Part shown: positions 36,212 to 45,441 of the stretch, piece by piece
Position numbering within the stretch: position 1 is the stretch's first letter
Layout: every line of letters begins with the position of its first letter
Origin: Mucilaginibacter sp.
Lineage (GTDB): Bacteria > Bacteroidota > Bacteroidia > Sphingobacteriales > Sphingobacteriaceae
Reading direction: 5' to 3'
DNA: 64,000 nt
Assembly: GCF_025362475.1 (NCBI RefSeq)
Contig: NZ_JANYGH010000041.1
Span: 1-64,000, forward strand
The notes under the pieces: generated by a model
What the model was told of the DNA's origin: nothing
The model's database searches: none
Seen by the model: the letters and a program-made list of their open reading frames with translations, nothing else
Made by a program: the position numbers and the translations under genes

Positions 36212-36673
36212 GTTTAGGTTATACATGGGGTGTTGACATTTATCGCTCGGGGACTTGGCAGGAACATGATTAATTTTTAAAACACATCAATATTTTTCCT
36301 TTAAATAAACCAGTGGCGTAGCCGCGGCTAATATTGTAACAACGGATTTTAATCCGTTGAAAAAGCAGCAACTATAAAAAGAACCCTAGGTTCGGCCCAT
36401 GTGCTTAGCTGATTAAATGGACAGTGTCGGTATCCTCTTAAAAAATATTCACCCAGATAAAAGTTTGCTATTGCATATTTGACTTACGCACCCCGTTTAA
36501 ATTTACGTAAAAAGCGGAACAGACTGTTCATGACAGTTATGGCATCTCAATTATTTAGTTTTAACTATTATCAACCATATAAACGGAAATTTTATTGTGT
36601 GCTTTTTTTTACCACGTCCTTTATTTAAAAGGAGTACGCATAGTTATTTTACAGTGCTAAAAGCTTTTAGTCA
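36212..36673. other. Intergenic region between esterase and GH106 genes
   Basis: This 462-nt gap carries a cluster of three palindromes (36319-36393). The rest is AT-rich with no supported gene; the frame at 36597 overlaps the GH106 start and is not credible. It probably includes the GH106 promoter. Confidence 0.5.
36319..36393. repeat. Cluster of three short palindromes
   Basis: TAGCCGCGGCTA (36319-36330, perfect), CAACGGATT-TT-AATCCGTTG (36340-36359) and GAACC-CTA-GGTTC (36381-36393) follow each other within 75 bp. The middle one resembles dispersed intergenic repeats known from Bacteroidota. No transposase is nearby. Confidence 0.6.
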
Positions 36674-39600
36674 ATGTCAAAAAATATCATCCTTCTATCG
36701 TTATTATTACTTGCGTTTATTGACAGCAATGCTCAAGGGCAGGGTTCAATTAAGAAAAACAATAAAATTCCTTCACTGGATAGCAGGTTCATCCATCCTC
36801 CTGATTCCATTCAGACCAGCATTTACTGGTATTGGATGTCCGACAACATTTCCAAAGAGGGCGTTGTGAAAGATTTACAGGCAATGAAAAGCGTAGGGAT
36901 TAACCGGGCTTTCATTGGCAACATTGGTTATGACGCCACGCCATATGGAAAGGTTAAATTGTTTTCGGCCGAATGGTGGGATATTATGCATACAGCGTTA
37001 AAAACCGCTACCGCATTAAATATCCAGATAGGGATTTTTAACGGTCCCGGCTGGAGCCAAAGCGGCGGCCCATGGATAAAGCCGGCGCAATCTATGCGTT
37101 ACCTGGCTTCATCAGAGGTGCAAGTGAAAGGTGGCCAAACTATCAATTTATCATTGAAGAAACCGGGCGCCGATTTTCAGGATGTGAAGGTAATTGCATT
37201 TAAAGCGCCTAAAAGTTTTGGAACATCAATTATTGATCTTAAACCCAGGATCAGCACCTCTGTCCCGGTGGATAATATTGCCAATATCACGGATGGAAAT
37301 CAGTCGACAGAAGCCGTACTGCCAGCCTCCAAGTCGTTTTCTGTTGGTCTGGAAACAACCAATGAATTTACGGCGAGAAGTATTACGATCTATCCTTCAC
37401 ATCATCCTTTAACCGCAAAGGCTGAGTTACAGGCAGAGGATAATGGTGTTTATAAAACGGTTAAAAGCTTTGATATTGACCGCAGCAACAATAGTTTAAA
37501 TGTAGGATTTGATCCGTATGGCCCGGTGGCTGTATCTATTCCTGCCACAACGGCTAAAAAGTTCCGGGTGATATTTAGCGATGCTTCGCCTGGCTTTGGT
37601 GTTGCCGAGTTGCAGATCTCCGCTGCTCCGGTGGTTGAACGTTACATCGAAAAAACGCTGGCCAAAATGTTCCAGACGCCGCTGCCTTACTGGAATGAAT
37701 ACCAATGGCCTGCCGAGCCGGTGATCAATAATAACCAATTAACTATCGATCCGAACAATACCATAGATATATCAACCGATATGGCTGCTGATGGCACCTT
37801 GAAGTGGAACGCTCCTGCCGGAGATTGGGTAATTATGCGTACTGGAATGCTGCCAACAGGTGTGCAAAATGGACCGGCATCGCCAGAGGGTACAGGTTAT
37901 GAAGTTGATAAAATGAATAAAGACCATATAGAGGGGCATTTTAACGCTTTCCTTGGCGAGATCATGAAACGTGTACCTCCCGAAGATCGCAAAACCTGGA
38001 AGGTGACCGTTGAGGACAGCTATGAAACCGGTGGCCAAAACTGGACGGACGGTTTACTGGGGAAATTTAAAGCAGTTTATGGGTATGATCCGCTCCCCTA
38101 CTTGCCTGTTTTAAAAGGTTACGTAGTTGGCAGCCAGGACAGGAGCGATCGATTCCTTTGGGATCTGCGACGTTTTATTGCCGATCGGGTTGCCTATGAT
38201 TATGTAGGCGGATTGCGGGACGTAAGCCATAAACATGGCCTGACTACCTGGCTGGAAAACTATGGGCACTGGGGTTTCCCGGGTGAGTTTTTGCAATATG
38301 GCGGGCAAAGTGATGAAATAGGCGGGGAGTTTTGGAGTGAAGGTAGCCTGGGCGATATCGAAAATCGTGCGGCATCTTCCGCTGCGCATATCTATGGAAA
38401 AAATAAAGTATCGGCAGAGTCTTTTACCGCAGGCGGCGGGGCATACCTGCGCTACCCCTACATGCTAAAAAAAAGGGGCGACCGCTTTTTTACAGAGGGG
38501 ATAAATAATACATTACTGCATGTTTTTATTTCGCAACCATCTGAGGATAAGGTACCCGGTATTAATGCCAATTTCGGTACTGAATTTAACCGGCATAATA
38601 CCTGGTTTAGCTATATGGATTTGTTTACCGGTTATTTGAAAAGAGATAACCTTATGCTGCAACAAGGGAAATACGTAGCCGATGTAGCTTATTTTATCGG
38701 CGAGGATGCTCCTAAAATGACAGGTATTACCGATCCCAAACTGCCGGCGGGCTATTCTTATGATTACATCAATGCCGAGGTAATTAAAAATCGTGTTAAG
38801 GTGCTTAACGGTAAACTGGTTTTGCCCGATGGTATGAGCTATAACCTGCTGGTGTTACCTAAACTGGAAACCATGCGGCCGGAGCTTTTAACCAAAATTA
38901 GAGACCTTGTATTGCAGGGTGCTCACATATTAGGCCCTGCACCGGAACGCTCTCCAAGTTTACAGAATTATCCTGCTGCGGATGATCTTGTTAAAAAATT
39001 AACTGCCGAACTATGGGGCAGCGTTAATGGCACAACTTTAAAGCAAGGCAGTTTTGGAAAAGGAACGGTAATGGCAGGCATGGATATGCAATCCGCCCTA
39101 AATATCCTGAACATAGCTCCTGATTTTGATTCGAAGACAGAACAACCGGTGCTTTATATTCACAGAACTACGCCCGAAGCGGAAATATATTTTGTAAGTA
39201 ATCAAACCGAACAGGAGATTAATATTGCGCCATCTTTCAGGACAACGGGCAGGCAACCCGAATTTTGGGATCCAGTAACAGGCGCTACCCGTTTACTCCC
39301 TGAATTTTCATCAAAAGATAAAAAAACAACAGTTCCGCTAAGTCTGCAGCCATTGCAAAGCGCGTTTATTGTTTTCAGGAAACCGATTGATAACAAAAAA
39401 CAAAATGGTGTCAACTTCCCGGCCCAACAACCGGTTATGGATATAAAAGGACCATGGCAGGTAGCCTTCGATGCCAAAATGCGTGGCCCTCAGCAAACGA
39501 TAGTATTTAAGGAATTAACAGATTGGACAACCTCAGCAAATGATAGTACCAAATATTACGCAGGCACAGCAGTTTATAAAAATACCTTCCAGCTTTTAAA

Positions 39601-39916
39601 ACCTGCAAAAGGCGCGCGTTTATATCTTAACCTTGGCGATGTTAAGGTGATGGCTAAAGTAAAAGTAAACGGTATTAACGTGGGCGGTGTATGGACTTAT
39701 CCTTACCGGGTTGATATTACCAATGCAGTTAAAAATGGTTCAAACACCCTGGAAATATCGGTAGTAAATAACTGGATGAACCGCCTGATAGGCGACAGCA
39801 AGCTACCTGCAGATCAGCGCAAAACCTGGACAAGCAATAGCCTTTATAACCCAAATAGTGGTTTGCAGACATCGGGTTTGATGGGACCGGTTACTATTAC
39901 AACCGTTAAATATTGA
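36674..39916 (+). CDS. GH106-family alpha-L-rhamnosidase-like protein
   Basis: A 1080-residue exported protein with a signal peptide (ends near SNAQG). The barrel begins with FIHPPDSIQTSIYWYWMSDN and GPGWSQSGGPWIKPAQSM, both characteristic of GH106. VEDSYETGGQNWT (near residue 442) and AESFTAGGGAYLRYP supply conserved acidic residues. Its last 150 residues (RLYLNLGDVKVMAKVKVNGI, NTLEISVVNNWMNRLIGDSK) form a beta-galactosidase-like jelly-roll. Known GH106 enzymes release alpha-L-rhamnose from pectic or plant glycosides. A paralogue lies at 58032. It is probably periplasmic or surface-located and belongs to the carbohydrate locus. Confidence 0.88.
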   Translation: MSKNIILLSLLLLAFIDSNAQGQGSIKKNNKIPSLDSRFIHPPDSIQTSIYWYWMSDNISKEGVVKDLQAMKSVGINRAFIGNIGYDATPYGKVKLFSAEWWDIMHTALKTATALNIQIGIFNGPGWSQSGGPWIKPAQSMRYLASSEVQVKGGQTINLSLKKPGADFQDVKVIAFKAPKSFGTSIIDLKPRISTSVPVDNIANITDGNQSTEAVLPASKSFSVGLETTNEFTARSITIYPSHHPLTAKAELQAEDNGVYKTVKSFDIDRSNNSLNVGFDPYGPVAVSIPATTAKKFRVIFSDASPGFGVAELQISAAPVVERYIEKTLAKMFQTPLPYWNEYQWPAEPVINNNQLTIDPNNTIDISTDMAADGTLKWNAPAGDWVIMRTGMLPTGVQNGPASPEGTGYEVDKMNKDHIEGHFNAFLGEIMKRVPPEDRKTWKVTVEDSYETGGQNWTDGLLGKFKAVYGYDPLPYLPVLKGYVVGSQDRSDRFLWDLRRFIADRVAYDYVGGLRDVSHKHGLTTWLENYGHWGFPGEFLQYGGQSDEIGGEFWSEGSLGDIENRAASSAAHIYGKNKVSAESFTAGGGAYLRYPYMLKKRGDRFFTEGINNTLLHVFISQPSEDKVPGINANFGTEFNRHNTWFSYMDLFTGYLKRDNLMLQQGKYVADVAYFIGEDAPKMTGITDPKLPAGYSYDYINAEVIKNRVKVLNGKLVLPDGMSYNLLVLPKLETMRPELLTKIRDLVLQGAHILGPAPERSPSLQNYPAADDLVKKLTAELWGSVNGTTLKQGSFGKGTVMAGMDMQSALNILNIAPDFDSKTEQPVLYIHRTTPEAEIYFVSNQTEQEINIAPSFRTTGRQPEFWDPVTGATRLLPEFSSKDKKTTVPLSLQPLQSAFIVFRKPIDNKKQNGVNFPAQQPVMDIKGPWQVAFDAKMRGPQQTIVFKELTDWTTSANDSTKYYAGTAVYKNTFQLLKPAKGARLYLNLGDVKVMAKVKVNGINVGGVWTYPYRVDITNAVKNGSNTLEISVVNNWMNRLIGDSKLPADQRKTWTSNSLYNPNSGLQTSGLMGPVTITTVKY

Positions 39917-39997
39917 AAAATAAGAGGTACCCGAAGTTAAATCTCCTGGCGTGGCACATTCAAGTAAAAATGTATCTTTATAACAACCTTTTTATTT

Positions 39998-41668
39998 ATG
40001 AATATGGTAAAGCGTTTGTTGTTAATAACAATTTCAATTGGTTTAATGGCGGGTTTCATCCGGGCCAATCCGGTTAGCTTAAAGAGTGCAGATCCTAAAA
40101 ATAAAGTTCCAAATTCTGCTACCAGCAGAAAAACTAAACATAGTTACGTATCCAATAAATTAAACAATACACATTTTGCCCGGCCCTTGCCCCGGATAGC
40201 TATTGCCGGGCTGGGGATAGAATCGAGTACCTTTTCGCCGGCGCTTACTGATGAAGCGGCTTTTCACGCAAAATATGGTGGGGAAGTCTTTAGCTCATAC
40301 CCATTTTTAGCGGTTGATTCGCCGGTTCGCAAAAGAGCGGTGTGGTTCCCTGCATTAGTGGGTAAAAGCCTGCCTGGCGGTGCGGTTACAAGGCTGGCCT
40401 ATGAATCACTGGTTAATAAAACACTGGATTCGCTTAAGAAATATTTACCCTACGATGGCTTGTATTTTGATATTCATGGAGCAATGAGCGTAGTCGGCCT
40501 TGACGATCCGGAGGGGGATTTGATTGTAAGGATCAGGAAAGTGGTTGGTAAAAAAACAATCATTTCTACTTCGATGGATCTGCATGGCAATGTTTCCTGG
40601 CGTTTGGCCCAAAACACCGATTTGATTACCTGTTACCGGATGGCGCCCCATGAGGACGCCATGCAAACAAAACAGCGGGCGGTAGAATATTTGATTAGCC
40701 GGATTGAAAGCGGCAAGGGTAAGCCTGCATACAAGGCCTACATTTCAATACCCATATTGCTGCCCGGCGAAAAAACGAGCACCAGGATAGAGCCTGGCAA
40801 AAGCCTGTATAAAGCGGTTGCACCCGCCGCCGCGCAACCGGGAATCATTGACGCTGCTATATGGATAGGTTACGCCTGGGCAGATGAACCCCGCAACCAT
40901 GCTGTGGTGATGGTTACAGGTGATGACAAGGAAAAGGTTACCCATACAGCCGGGCAGCTGGCACAAAGCTTTTGGGATGCCCGCAAAGCTTTTGAGTTTG
41001 TAGCGCCCACCGGCAGCCTTACCGAATGCCTTAACAAGGCATTGACAAGTACTAAACATCCTTTTTATATCAGTGATTCGGGCGATAACCCTACTGCAGG
41101 TGGCGCCGGCGATGCTACCTGGACATTGACGCAGATCCTTGCCCGCCCGGAATTAAAGGGCGAAAATGGCCCGACACTAATTTATGCCTCTATCCCTGCG
41201 CCTGAGTTGATAAAAAGCGCCATTGCAGCAGGCGTTGGTAAACATGTGGAAGGTTATGCAGGAGCCAGGGTAGATGCCCGGTATGCTCCGCCTATAAAGC
41301 TCTCCGGAACGGTAGAATCGATACAATATGGCGATAAGGATGCCGAGGTTGAAGCTGTAGTGCGCGTAGGCAGCGTACATGTTATTATTACTCAAAAGCG
41401 TAAGCCGTACCACAAGGAGATCGACTTTACCCGCCTGGGTCTTAACCCACGGAAGGCTGATATTGTGGTAGTAAAAATTGGTTACCTGGAGCCCGAGCTT
41501 TATGCCATGCGGGCCGACTGGCTGCTTGCCCTAACACCGGGAGGCGTTGACCAGAACATCGAGCGCCTGCCTTATCACAGGATTCAACGCCCCATGTTTC
41601 CGCTGGATAAGGATATGAAAGAACCGGATCTATCGGCTAAGCTGGTTCCATCGTCTGATGGGTTGTAA
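39998..41668 (+). CDS. M81-family (MlrC-like) protein with signal peptide
   Basis: A 556-residue protein. After a hydrophobic N-terminus (residues 4-22) and a 45-residue linker come the M81 features: IAIAGLGIESSTFSPALTDE, DGLYFDIHGAM, STSMDLHGNVSWRLAQNTDL, CYRMAPHEDAMQT and DSGDNPTAGGAGDATWTL. MlrC proteins are metal-dependent hydrolases first known from microcystin degradation; most members have unknown substrates. Export is unusual for the family and suggests a role in the envelope. It sits after GH106 at the end of the carbohydrate locus, convergent with the DUF4249 operon. Confidence 0.8.
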   Translation: MNMVKRLLLITISIGLMAGFIRANPVSLKSADPKNKVPNSATSRKTKHSYVSNKLNNTHFARPLPRIAIAGLGIESSTFSPALTDEAAFHAKYGGEVFSSYPFLAVDSPVRKRAVWFPALVGKSLPGGAVTRLAYESLVNKTLDSLKKYLPYDGLYFDIHGAMSVVGLDDPEGDLIVRIRKVVGKKTIISTSMDLHGNVSWRLAQNTDLITCYRMAPHEDAMQTKQRAVEYLISRIESGKGKPAYKAYISIPILLPGEKTSTRIEPGKSLYKAVAPAAAQPGIIDAAIWIGYAWADEPRNHAVVMVTGDDKEKVTHTAGQLAQSFWDARKAFEFVAPTGSLTECLNKALTSTKHPFYISDSGDNPTAGGAGDATWTLTQILARPELKGENGPTLIYASIPAPELIKSAIAAGVGKHVEGYAGARVDARYAPPIKLSGTVESIQYGDKDAEVEAVVRVGSVHVIITQKRKPYHKEIDFTRLGLNPRKADIVVVKIGYLEPELYAMRADWLLALTPGGVDQNIERLPYHRIQRPMFPLDKDMKEPDLSAKLVPSSDGL

Positions 41669-41732
41669 AAAACGCGCCATCGCCGGCATATAAAAACCAT
41701 TTTGGATTCTAAGAGAAATGAAGGTTTAAAAG

Positions 41733-41815
41733 TTTGTCATCCTGAACACTTGAAGGATCTATTCGCAGACTTACAGGGCGAATAAACAGATCCTTCAAGC
41801 GTTCAGGATGACAAA
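41733..41815. repeat. Long inverted repeat (GTCATCCTGAAC type)
   Basis: TTTGTCATCCTGAAC (41733-41747) and TTGAAGGATCT (41750-41760) pair with AGATCCTTCAA (41788-41798) and GTTCAGGATGACAAA (41801-41815). A further inner pair ATTCGC (41761-41766) and GCGAAT (41778-41783) narrows the loop. It lies between two converging genes, 64 nt after M81 and 25 nt before DUF4249, and can act as a bidirectional terminator. The same word family is widespread between genes in Bacteroidota. Confidence 0.75.
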
Positions 41816-41840
41816 AGTTTGTTATAAATACTACGTGTAC

Positions 41841-42659
41841 TTACGGCGCAGTCAGGGTTTTTCTTTGTACGGTATGTACGCTAAAATACCCCAATGCACC
41901 ACCTGTTATGTTAGATAGGGGGTTTGCGGGTGCAGCATTATTACCATCGCCAGTGGCGCCGGTGGTGAGGCTGAAAAAGTATTTGTAAACAGCCGGGTCA
42001 ATACATTGCATTTCGATGATTACCTGGTTACCCGGGCGAATATCCCTTGTCGGGTCATCATTACTGTTATTGAAATTTAGCCTGGTGTTCACTTCCTGGC
42101 CGTTAGTGAATTCATCATTATCAAGTAATATCGATTCTTCCTTGCGGTTATTTACGTATTGCACAAAACGATAGTAGTTTTTGGTAGCTGCAGGGTCGTG
42201 GTATTTTACGGTTACAAACTTGCGTATGGTGCCATCTTTATTGTTGCCAAAGTCGCTTTTTACAAGGTAAATACTATCCAAAGCTACAGCCGCAGGCATA
42301 GCACAGGTTGAAGTGAATGTTTTACCGGCAACAGTAACACTCAATTTATAAATATGGCCGTATGCGCCCTTCAGGGTAGTGTTTTGATAAACTCCGGTGC
42401 TGGTTGGCGTAAGCGGATAAACAACATTATCATCGGTTATGCTTACCTGGGCGCCATCTACACCAATTACATCGTTATTATCAGTAAAGTTTTTGGTTTG
42501 GCTCAGGCTTACTTTGCATCCACCGCTTTGGTTGGTCAGCACACCCTCAATAACATATTTGGGAGTAGCGTCGGTTAACTTCAGGTTGATAGCTTTTTCG
42601 CAGGAACTTAATGCTGCTGCAAATAGCGCGGGTATCATATATTTTATAGTAGAATGCAT
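41841..42659 (-). CDS. DUF4249 lipoprotein
   Basis: A 272-residue lipoprotein from ATG 42659, 4 nt after the receptor stop; a longer frame to 42698 would overlap the receptor gene. The lipobox ALSSC lies around residues 16-20, then CEKAINLKLTDATPKYVIEG and VLTNQSGGCKVSLSQTKNFT, typical DUF4249 openings. LPITLNF-like upstream residues are not needed. Proteins of this family usually accompany STN-containing TonB receptors, as here, and may be surface substrate-binding partners, but no function is proven. Confidence 0.85.
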   Translation of the reverse strand: MHSTIKYMIPALFAAALSSCEKAINLKLTDATPKYVIEGVLTNQSGGCKVSLSQTKNFTDNNDVIGVDGAQVSITDDNVVYPLTPTSTGVYQNTTLKGAYGHIYKLSVTVAGKTFTSTCAMPAAVALDSIYLVKSDFGNNKDGTIRKFVTVKYHDPAATKNYYRFVQYVNNRKEESILLDNDEFTNGQEVNTRLNFNNSNDDPTRDIRPGNQVIIEMQCIDPAVYKYFFSLTTGATGDGNNAAPANPLSNITGGALGYFSVHTVQRKTLTAP

Positions 42660-42663
42660 CAGG

Positions 42664-45333
42664 TTAAAATTTAAAGTTATAGGTAATAGATGGTACAAAA
42701 GTGAATAGGGTAGTTCTTACAGCTTCTGTACGACTTGGGTCGTTCTTGTTATCGCGGAAAAATATACGGTACGCGTTATGGTTACCCAAAGCATTATATA
42801 AGCTAAAGGTAAGGTCCGATTCAAATTTTGAGCTTTTCTTTAACTGGCGTGTAGCACCCAAATCGAGCCTGTTGTAGGCGGGCATTCGGTCGGCATTACG
42901 GTTGGTATAATAGTAGTAGGTGGCACCATCCACCTGGTACTTGCCGTTAGGGAAGGTCACCGCATCGCCGGTATAATAAACAAAATTGGCCGATAGGGTC
43001 CATTTTTCTGTGGCTTTAAACATGGCAACAACGGCAATGTCATGTGTGCGGTCCTGGCGGGCATTGTACCATTCATTATTGTTGATGCCATCTATCTTGC
43101 GTTCGGTTTTTGATAGCGTATAGCTGATCCAGCCGGTTAAACGCCCGGTTTTCTTTTTCAGCAAAAACTCGGCGCCATAAGCCCGGCCTTTTCCGTAAAG
43201 CAGCTGTGTTTCTATAGGCTGATTGGTAAAAACATTGGCCCCGTTACGATAATCTACCTGGTTTTGCAGCTTTTTATAATAGGTTTCAAAGGTGAACTCA
43301 TACTGGTGATCTTTAAAATCGCGGTAATAACCTACAGAAAGCTGGTCGGCAATTTCCGGCTTAATAAGGTTGGTGCTGGCTACCCATTTATCTGTTGGCG
43401 AACCGGAATTTGAATTGGAGATCAGGTGTAAATTCTGCGCATTACGGGCATATGATGCCTTTACCGAACTGTACTCATTTAAAGAATATGCTGCCGCTAT
43501 GCGTGGCTCGGGGTTTACATAAGTTTTAACCACCTGGCCAGATGTATAATGTTTTGTGTCGGTAATATTGCCATCCGCATCAAGGCTGTAATAATCGCCC
43601 TGGCCAAGGATGGTAAAGGCCGATAAACGCAAGCCATAGGTTAAACTGAAGCGGTCGGTAGCTTTCCAGGTATTGGTAGCATAAACGGCATCCTCCAGCG
43701 CGTACCTGTTTTGCAGGTTTTGCGACTGAATGCCCGAATTACCGGTTGATGAAATTTCGCCGGGTTTAATGGTATGGTAAACGCCGTTGAACCCAAAACT
43801 AATGGTGTTTTTATCGCCTGCATAATATTGCAGATCTTCTTTTAGGTTAAGATCTTTTATTTGAGAAAAAATGTTGAACTCATTTACATCCTCTTTGATA
43901 TTGATCTTGTAATCATAATTGCTATAGATGAGTGAGGTATTGGAGAACAGCTGGCTGTTGAAAATATGGTTCCAGCGAAGTGTTCCGGTGGTGTTGCCCC
44001 AGTTTATGCCTGCGATATCACCGGCTTTTAATACATCTTTACCAAAGTATCCCGAAAGAAATAAACGATCCTTATCGCCTAAAATATAATTGGCTTTGGC
44101 ATTGATATCGTAAAAATAAAGCTGACTTTTTTTAGCGATAGAATCCTTAGAAAAAGCCAGGAAAGCATCAGCATAAGTTCTTCGGGCCGAGATCAGGAAG
44201 GATGATTTATTTTTTTGGATAGGGCCTTCCACATTAATCCTTGCCGCTATCAACCCCACACCACCGCTTACGCCAAATTTTTGGTTATTGCCATCGTTCA
44301 TTTTAATATCCAGCACGGACGAAAGTCTGCCGCCATACTGAGCCGGCATGTCGCCTTTATAAATGCTGATATTCTTGATAGCATCAGAGTTAAAGGTGGA
44401 GAAGAAACCCAGCAGGTGCGATGCATTGTAAACAGGCGCTTCATCAAGAAGGATAAGATTTTGATCAGATGCGCCGCCGCGTACATAAAAGCCACCGCTG
44501 CCTTCGCCGGCAGATTTGATGCCGGGCAGGAGCTGTATGGTTTTAATCACATCGCGCTCGCCCAATAACACCGGGATGTTTTTGGTTTCCTGGATGCTTA
44601 AATGTTCAACCCCCATTTGCGGACTGGCCAGGTCGCGGGTACCGGCTGCTTTGGCAGTGATGGTTACTTCCTGTAGCGCCTGCTCGTTGTTATCCATAGC
44701 AATGTTGAGGCGTTGGCTGGCAGTTAATGATACAGTTACCAGCGTGGTTTTTTGGCCGATAGCACTTACCGCCAGTTCATGATCTCCGGCTGGTAAGGTA
44801 AGGGAGTAAAAGCCGTATTCGTTGCTTGATGTACCCTGGTTTGCATCTGTAGCTTTAATGCTTGCCCCAATAATGGTTTCGCCGGATTGTGCCGATTTAA
44901 TGGTGCCGCTTATGGTGAATTTTCCGCCAGTGGGGGTGGCGGTCTGCTTTTTTAATTTGGCAGCATCATATTTAATCATGATATCCTGGTCAAGCACTGT
45001 AAAAGTAAATGGATAGGGTGCAAGCGCCTTTTTTAAAATGTTGCCCAACGGTTGGTTTTGGGCATTGATGCTCAATTTTACATCGCTTTTGGCAACAGTT
45101 TCATTATAGGTAAATCTTACACCGCTGGCTGCGGTAATTTTATCTAATGCCTGTTTAAGTGGCTCGTTGTTAATATTGATGGTTATGGTTTTATCAAGCG
45201 GACTTTGAGCATGAACTTGTGGATGCACTGTTGCTAATAGGAGCAGTGCGCATAGTGCCGTTCGGAACCATGCAGATATTTGCATCAGGGGGCTAATCAA
45301 TATGGAGAACCATGCTGCGAAATTGTTTTTCAT
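42664..45333 (-). CDS. TonB-dependent receptor with STN signalling domain
   Basis: An 889-residue outer-membrane receptor with signal peptide (ends near VHAQS). Residues about 48-120 form an STN domain (INNEPLKQALDKITAASGVR, FTYNE), which contacts the FecR anti-sigma factor. A carboxypeptidase-like domain follows at about 140-215, then the plug (LLGERDVIKTIQLLPGIKSA, FYVRGGASDQNLILLDEAP) and the barrel. It lies 108 nt downstream of the FecR gene and 4 nt upstream of DUF4249. The substrate is unknown; this receptor class (with DUF4249) can import proteins, peptides or small molecules. Confidence 0.93.
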   Translation of the reverse strand: MKNNFAAWFSILISPLMQISAWFRTALCALLLLATVHPQVHAQSPLDKTITININNEPLKQALDKITAASGVRFTYNETVAKSDVKLSINAQNQPLGNILKKALAPYPFTFTVLDQDIMIKYDAAKLKKQTATPTGGKFTISGTIKSAQSGETIIGASIKATDANQGTSSNEYGFYSLTLPAGDHELAVSAIGQKTTLVTVSLTASQRLNIAMDNNEQALQEVTITAKAAGTRDLASPQMGVEHLSIQETKNIPVLLGERDVIKTIQLLPGIKSAGEGSGGFYVRGGASDQNLILLDEAPVYNASHLLGFFSTFNSDAIKNISIYKGDMPAQYGGRLSSVLDIKMNDGNNQKFGVSGGVGLIAARINVEGPIQKNKSSFLISARRTYADAFLAFSKDSIAKKSQLYFYDINAKANYILGDKDRLFLSGYFGKDVLKAGDIAGINWGNTTGTLRWNHIFNSQLFSNTSLIYSNYDYKINIKEDVNEFNIFSQIKDLNLKEDLQYYAGDKNTISFGFNGVYHTIKPGEISSTGNSGIQSQNLQNRYALEDAVYATNTWKATDRFSLTYGLRLSAFTILGQGDYYSLDADGNITDTKHYTSGQVVKTYVNPEPRIAAAYSLNEYSSVKASYARNAQNLHLISNSNSGSPTDKWVASTNLIKPEIADQLSVGYYRDFKDHQYEFTFETYYKKLQNQVDYRNGANVFTNQPIETQLLYGKGRAYGAEFLLKKKTGRLTGWISYTLSKTERKIDGINNNEWYNARQDRTHDIAVVAMFKATEKWTLSANFVYYTGDAVTFPNGKYQVDGATYYYYTNRNADRMPAYNRLDLGATRQLKKSSKFESDLTFSLYNALGNHNAYRIFFRDNKNDPSRTEAVRTTLFTFVPSITYNFKF

Positions 45334-45441
45334 TGTTTGTAGCAGTTTTTGAATAAGGATACAGGGCTTTGGCCGTGTATTGGGGTTGAATAGATTAGTT
45401 ACCCCGGTTAATGTTAATTAACCGGGTGTTTTTTGAAAAGG

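Noticed and set aside
36597..36869. Open frame overlapping the GH106 start
   Set aside because: It runs out of frame through the GH106 signal peptide and has no family features.
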